Positions 4,921 to 6,809 of a DNA stretch of 6,809 nucleotides are shown piece by piece. Position 1 is the stretch's first letter. Each line of letters starts with the position of its first letter. A model generated the notes under the pieces. That model was not told the DNA's origin. It made no database searches and saw only the letters and a program-made list of their open reading frames with translations. Source of the DNA: Actinomycetota bacterium (GTDB lineage Bacteria > Actinomycetota > Thermoleophilia > Solirubrobacterales > Thermoleophilaceae); contig VAWV01000285.1 of NCBI GenBank assembly GCA_005883295.1, positions 1-6,809 on the forward strand. Direction: 5' to 3'. The translations under genes and the position numbers were made by a program.

Positions 4921-6723
4921 TTACCGCCGGTAAAGTTCCTCGATGACGGCGGCGAACTTCTCGACCACCACGTTCCGCTTCACCTTGAGCGTGGGAGTGA
5001 GCTCGCCGGTCGCCTGGGAGAGGTCCTCGGGCAGGATCGCGAACCTCTTGATCTGCTCCACGCGCCCGACCTTGGCGTTCGTCTCGTCGACGACCTTCTG
5101 GATCTCGGCGCGCATCTGCTCGGACCCGGGAACGTCGTCGGGGTCGAGCCCATGCTCCTGCGCGAATGCCGGGACCTCCTCGGGATCGAGCGTGATCAGC
5201 GCGACCAGGTAGGGGCGGCGGTCGCCGACCACCACGCACTGGGACACCCAGCGTGACTGCTTGATGTCGTTCTCCAGGTTCGCGGGGGTGATGTTCTTGC
5301 CGCCCGCGGTGATGATGATGTCCTTCTTCCGGCCCGTGATGTAGAGGAAGCCGTCCTCGTCGAGCCGGCCGACGTCGCCCGTGTGGAGCCAGCCGTCGGC
5401 CAGCGCCTCGCGGGTGGCCTCCGGGTTGCGCCAGTACTCCCGGAAGATGTTCGGGCCGCGTAGAAGGACCTCGCCATCCTCCGCGATCTTCACCTCGACG
5501 CCGCTGAGCGGCTTCCCGACCGAGCCGAGCCGGAAGTCGTCCGGCCGGTTGACGGTGGCCGCCGTCGATGTCTCGGTCATGCCCCAGCCCTCGAGAACCG
5601 GGACCCCGCAGGCGTAGAAGAACTCGAGGATCTCCTTGCCAATGGGAGCGGCCCCGCTGGCGCAGTAGCGCATCCGTCCGCCGAACAGTGCCCGGACGTT
5701 CTTGTACAGGCTCTCCTCGGCCTGGTCGAAGGCCGCCCGCAGCTCGGCGGGGACCTCCTCGCCGCGCTCCTGCGCCTGGCGGACCGCGATACCGACCTCC
5801 ACGGCCTTGCGGAGCTGGTCCGGATCCGGGGCGTTCGCCATCGCCATCGTGTAGAGCTTCTCGAAGATCCGCGGGACCGACGGGAAGTAGGTCGGCTTGA
5901 CCTCCATCAGGTTGGCGATGATCTTCTGCGGGTCCTTCTCCCAGTACGCGAGGGTCGCGCCCAGGTCGATCACGAGGAACTGGATGAGGAGGGCGAAGGA
6001 GTGGGCCAGCGGGAGGAAGAGGTAGGCCAGCTCGTTCTCTTCGAGCACGCCCTCCTCGAAGATCATGTCGCGGATCGCGACGTAGTTGCCGTGGGTGAGC
6101 ACGCAGCCCTTGGGCGGCCCGGTGGTGCCGGAGGTGTAGATGAACACGCACGGGTCGTCGGGTGACACTCCGTCGATACGCTGCTTCCACTCGGCGGGGT
6201 CGCGGCGGCTGCCGCGCTCGCGCAGCTCTGCCAGGGTGATCGCGTCGCCGAGCTCGAGCCCCGGCTCCGGGGCCATCACGATCACGTGATCGAGCGCCGG
6301 CAGGTCCTTCTCGATCGCGCGGATCTTCGCCAGCTGCTCGCCGTCCTCCACGAAGACCGCCCGGGCCTCGGAGTGGTCGAGCACGTAGTGGCACTCCTCG
6401 GGCGAGTTGGTCTGGTAGATCGAGACGGAGGTCGCCCCGGCCGTGAGGATTCCGAAGTTCGCGAAGGTCCACTCCGGACGGGTGTGGCTCAGGATGGCCG
6501 CCCGGTCGCGGGGCTCGATGCCGATGTCCACGAGCCCGAGCGCGATCTCGCGCACGGCCTGGCCGAGCTCGTCGTATGAGATGTCGCGCCAGTCGTCGCC
6601 GACCTTGTGACGAAGAGCGGGCTTCCCCGCGTGCTTCTGGACGTCAGCCGCGATCTGGGCCGCGACGGTCGGTGTCGCGGTCCCGGCCTCGCGCGCGGGT
6701 ACGGCGGCGGTTCCTACTTCCAT
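4921..6723 (-). CDS. fadD: Long-chain fatty-acid-CoA ligase (AMP-forming acyl-CoA synthetase, FadD15-like)
   Basis: This 600-residue enzyme activates fatty acids with ATP to acyl-AMP and then to acyl-CoA, for beta-oxidation or lipid synthesis, at the inner face of the membrane. The ANL-superfamily boxes are complete and in order: the phosphate loop YTSGTTGPPKG at 196-206, YCASGAAPIGKE at 353-364, GWGMTETS at 379-386, the ATP-ribose Asp in HTGDVGRLDEDGF at 447-459 (Asp450), the hinge region TGRKKDIIITAGGKNITP at 463-480, and Lys580 in TPTLKVKRN as the likely adenylation lysine. An insertion at about 297-340, rich in charged residues, and the overall length match the long-chain (FadD15) branch rather than short-chain or benzoate ligases. 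No signal peptide or membrane helix is seen. The ATG at 6723 is supported by GGGGGA seven bases upstream. It leads a minus-strand cluster with the unknown membrane protein and the HisC-like enzyme. Chain-length preference cannot be read from sequence. Confidence 0.93.
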   Translation of the reverse strand: MEVGTAAVPAREAGTATPTVAAQIAADVQKHAGKPALRHKVGDDWRDISYDELGQAVREIALGLVDIGIEPRDRAAILSHTRPEWTFANFGILTAGATSVSIYQTNSPEECHYVLDHSEARAVFVEDGEQLAKIRAIEKDLPALDHVIVMAPEPGLELGDAITLAELRERGSRRDPAEWKQRIDGVSPDDPCVFIYTSGTTGPPKGCVLTHGNYVAIRDMIFEEGVLEENELAYLFLPLAHSFALLIQFLVIDLGATLAYWEKDPQKIIANLMEVKPTYFPSVPRIFEKLYTMAMANAPDPDQLRKAVEVGIAVRQAQERGEEVPAELRAAFDQAEESLYKNVRALFGGRMRYCASGAAPIGKEILEFFYACGVPVLEGWGMTETSTAATVNRPDDFRLGSVGKPLSGVEVKIAEDGEVLLRGPNIFREYWRNPEATREALADGWLHTGDVGRLDEDGFLYITGRKKDIIITAGGKNITPANLENDIKQSRWVSQCVVVGDRRPYLVALITLDPEEVPAFAQEHGLDPDDVPGSEQMRAEIQKVVDETNAKVGRVEQIKRFAILPEDLSQATGELTPTLKVKRNVVVEKFAAVIEELYRR

Positions 6724-6730
6724 TCAGGTT

Positions 6731-6736
6731 TCCCCC
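6731..6736 (-). promoter_or_regulatory. Ribosome binding site of the acyl-CoA synthetase gene
   Basis: GGGGGA on the minus strand lies seven bases before the ATG at 6723-6721. Purine content and spacing are right, and it fixes the start of the 600-residue reading. Confidence 0.6.
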
Positions 6737-6756
6737 GGAGCTCGGTTGACCCCGCG

Positions 6757-6762
6757 ATTCTA
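6757..6762 (-). promoter_or_regulatory. Possible -10 box for the fadD/membrane protein/hisC-like cluster
   Basis: TAGAAT on the minus strand differs from the TATAAT consensus at one position and would place the transcript start near 6750, about 27 bases before the ATG. It stands out in very GC-rich DNA. The expected -35 region, 17 bases further up, is GC-rich and unlike TTGACA. The rest of the upstream stretch to the window edge (6763-6809) holds a 7-bp inverted repeat, CGCCCGC (6780-6786) with GCGGGCG (6803-6809), and nothing else I can name. Confidence 0.4.
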
Positions 6763-6809
6763 GGCGCGGAATGCGCGAGCGCCCGCGAGGCGACGCTTTG
6801 CGGCGGGCG

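Noticed and set aside
4901..6472. A 523-codon minus-strand frame inside the acyl-CoA synthetase gene
   Set aside because: It is a shifted reading of the synthetase gene on the same strand; all catalytic boxes are in the 4921-6723 frame, and no frameshift is needed to explain that gene.
6771..6809. A possible start of a divergent plus-strand gene (ATG at 6771, open to the window edge), with TTGACC at 6745-6750 as a -35-like box
   Set aside because: Only 13 codons are visible, no ribosome binding site is properly spaced before the ATG, and no -10 box lies 16-18 bases after TTGACC. The sequence beyond the window would decide.

Overview
This is a very GC-rich, tightly packed bacterial chromosome segment with almost every codon ending in G or C. 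The NAD-dependent DNA ligase, a secreted S13 D-Ala-D-Ala peptidase with a Cys pair around its KTG box, a FadD15-type acyl-CoA synthetase and long open shadow frames all fit Actinomycetota. Several details resemble what I recall from Thermoleophilia/Solirubrobacterales, but that placement is an inference from gene style, not from a search.

Layout. (1) 1-702, plus strand: the last 233 codons of ligA; the gene begins outside the window. (2) 699-1928, minus strand: dacB-like D-alanyl-D-alanine carboxypeptidase/endopeptidase, whose stop codon shares the tetramer CTAG with the ligA stop. (3) 1929-2007: a 79-bp divergent intergenic region with a 14-bp perfect palindrome. (4) 2008-3252, plus strand: patatin-like phospholipase. 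(5) 3253-3259: a 7-bp convergent gap inside a perfect 7-bp-stem hairpin that overlaps both stop codons. (6) 6723 down to 3260, minus strand: a likely three-gene operon of long-chain acyl-CoA synthetase, a small three-helix membrane protein of unknown function, and a HisC-like aminotransferase, with gaps of 31 and 25 bp. (7) 6724-6809: the upstream region of that operon, with a ribosome binding site and a possible -10 box.

The genes do not form one obvious pathway. ligA acts in replication and repair, and DacB in cell-wall trimming outside the membrane. The patatin-like enzyme could release fatty acids from lipids and the acyl-CoA synthetase could activate them, but they lie on opposite strands, so co-regulation is not shown. 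The HisC-like enzyme is not beside histidine genes here, and its pairing with an acyl-CoA synthetase and an unknown membrane protein is the least explained part of the window.

I see no tRNA, rRNA, CRISPR array, insertion sequence or phage gene, and no stretch over 300 bp without a gene. I found no convincing new multi-gene system. The points worth a second look are the unusual motif residues in the aminotransferase and the patatin, the unknown membrane protein, and the hairpins at the convergent junctions.
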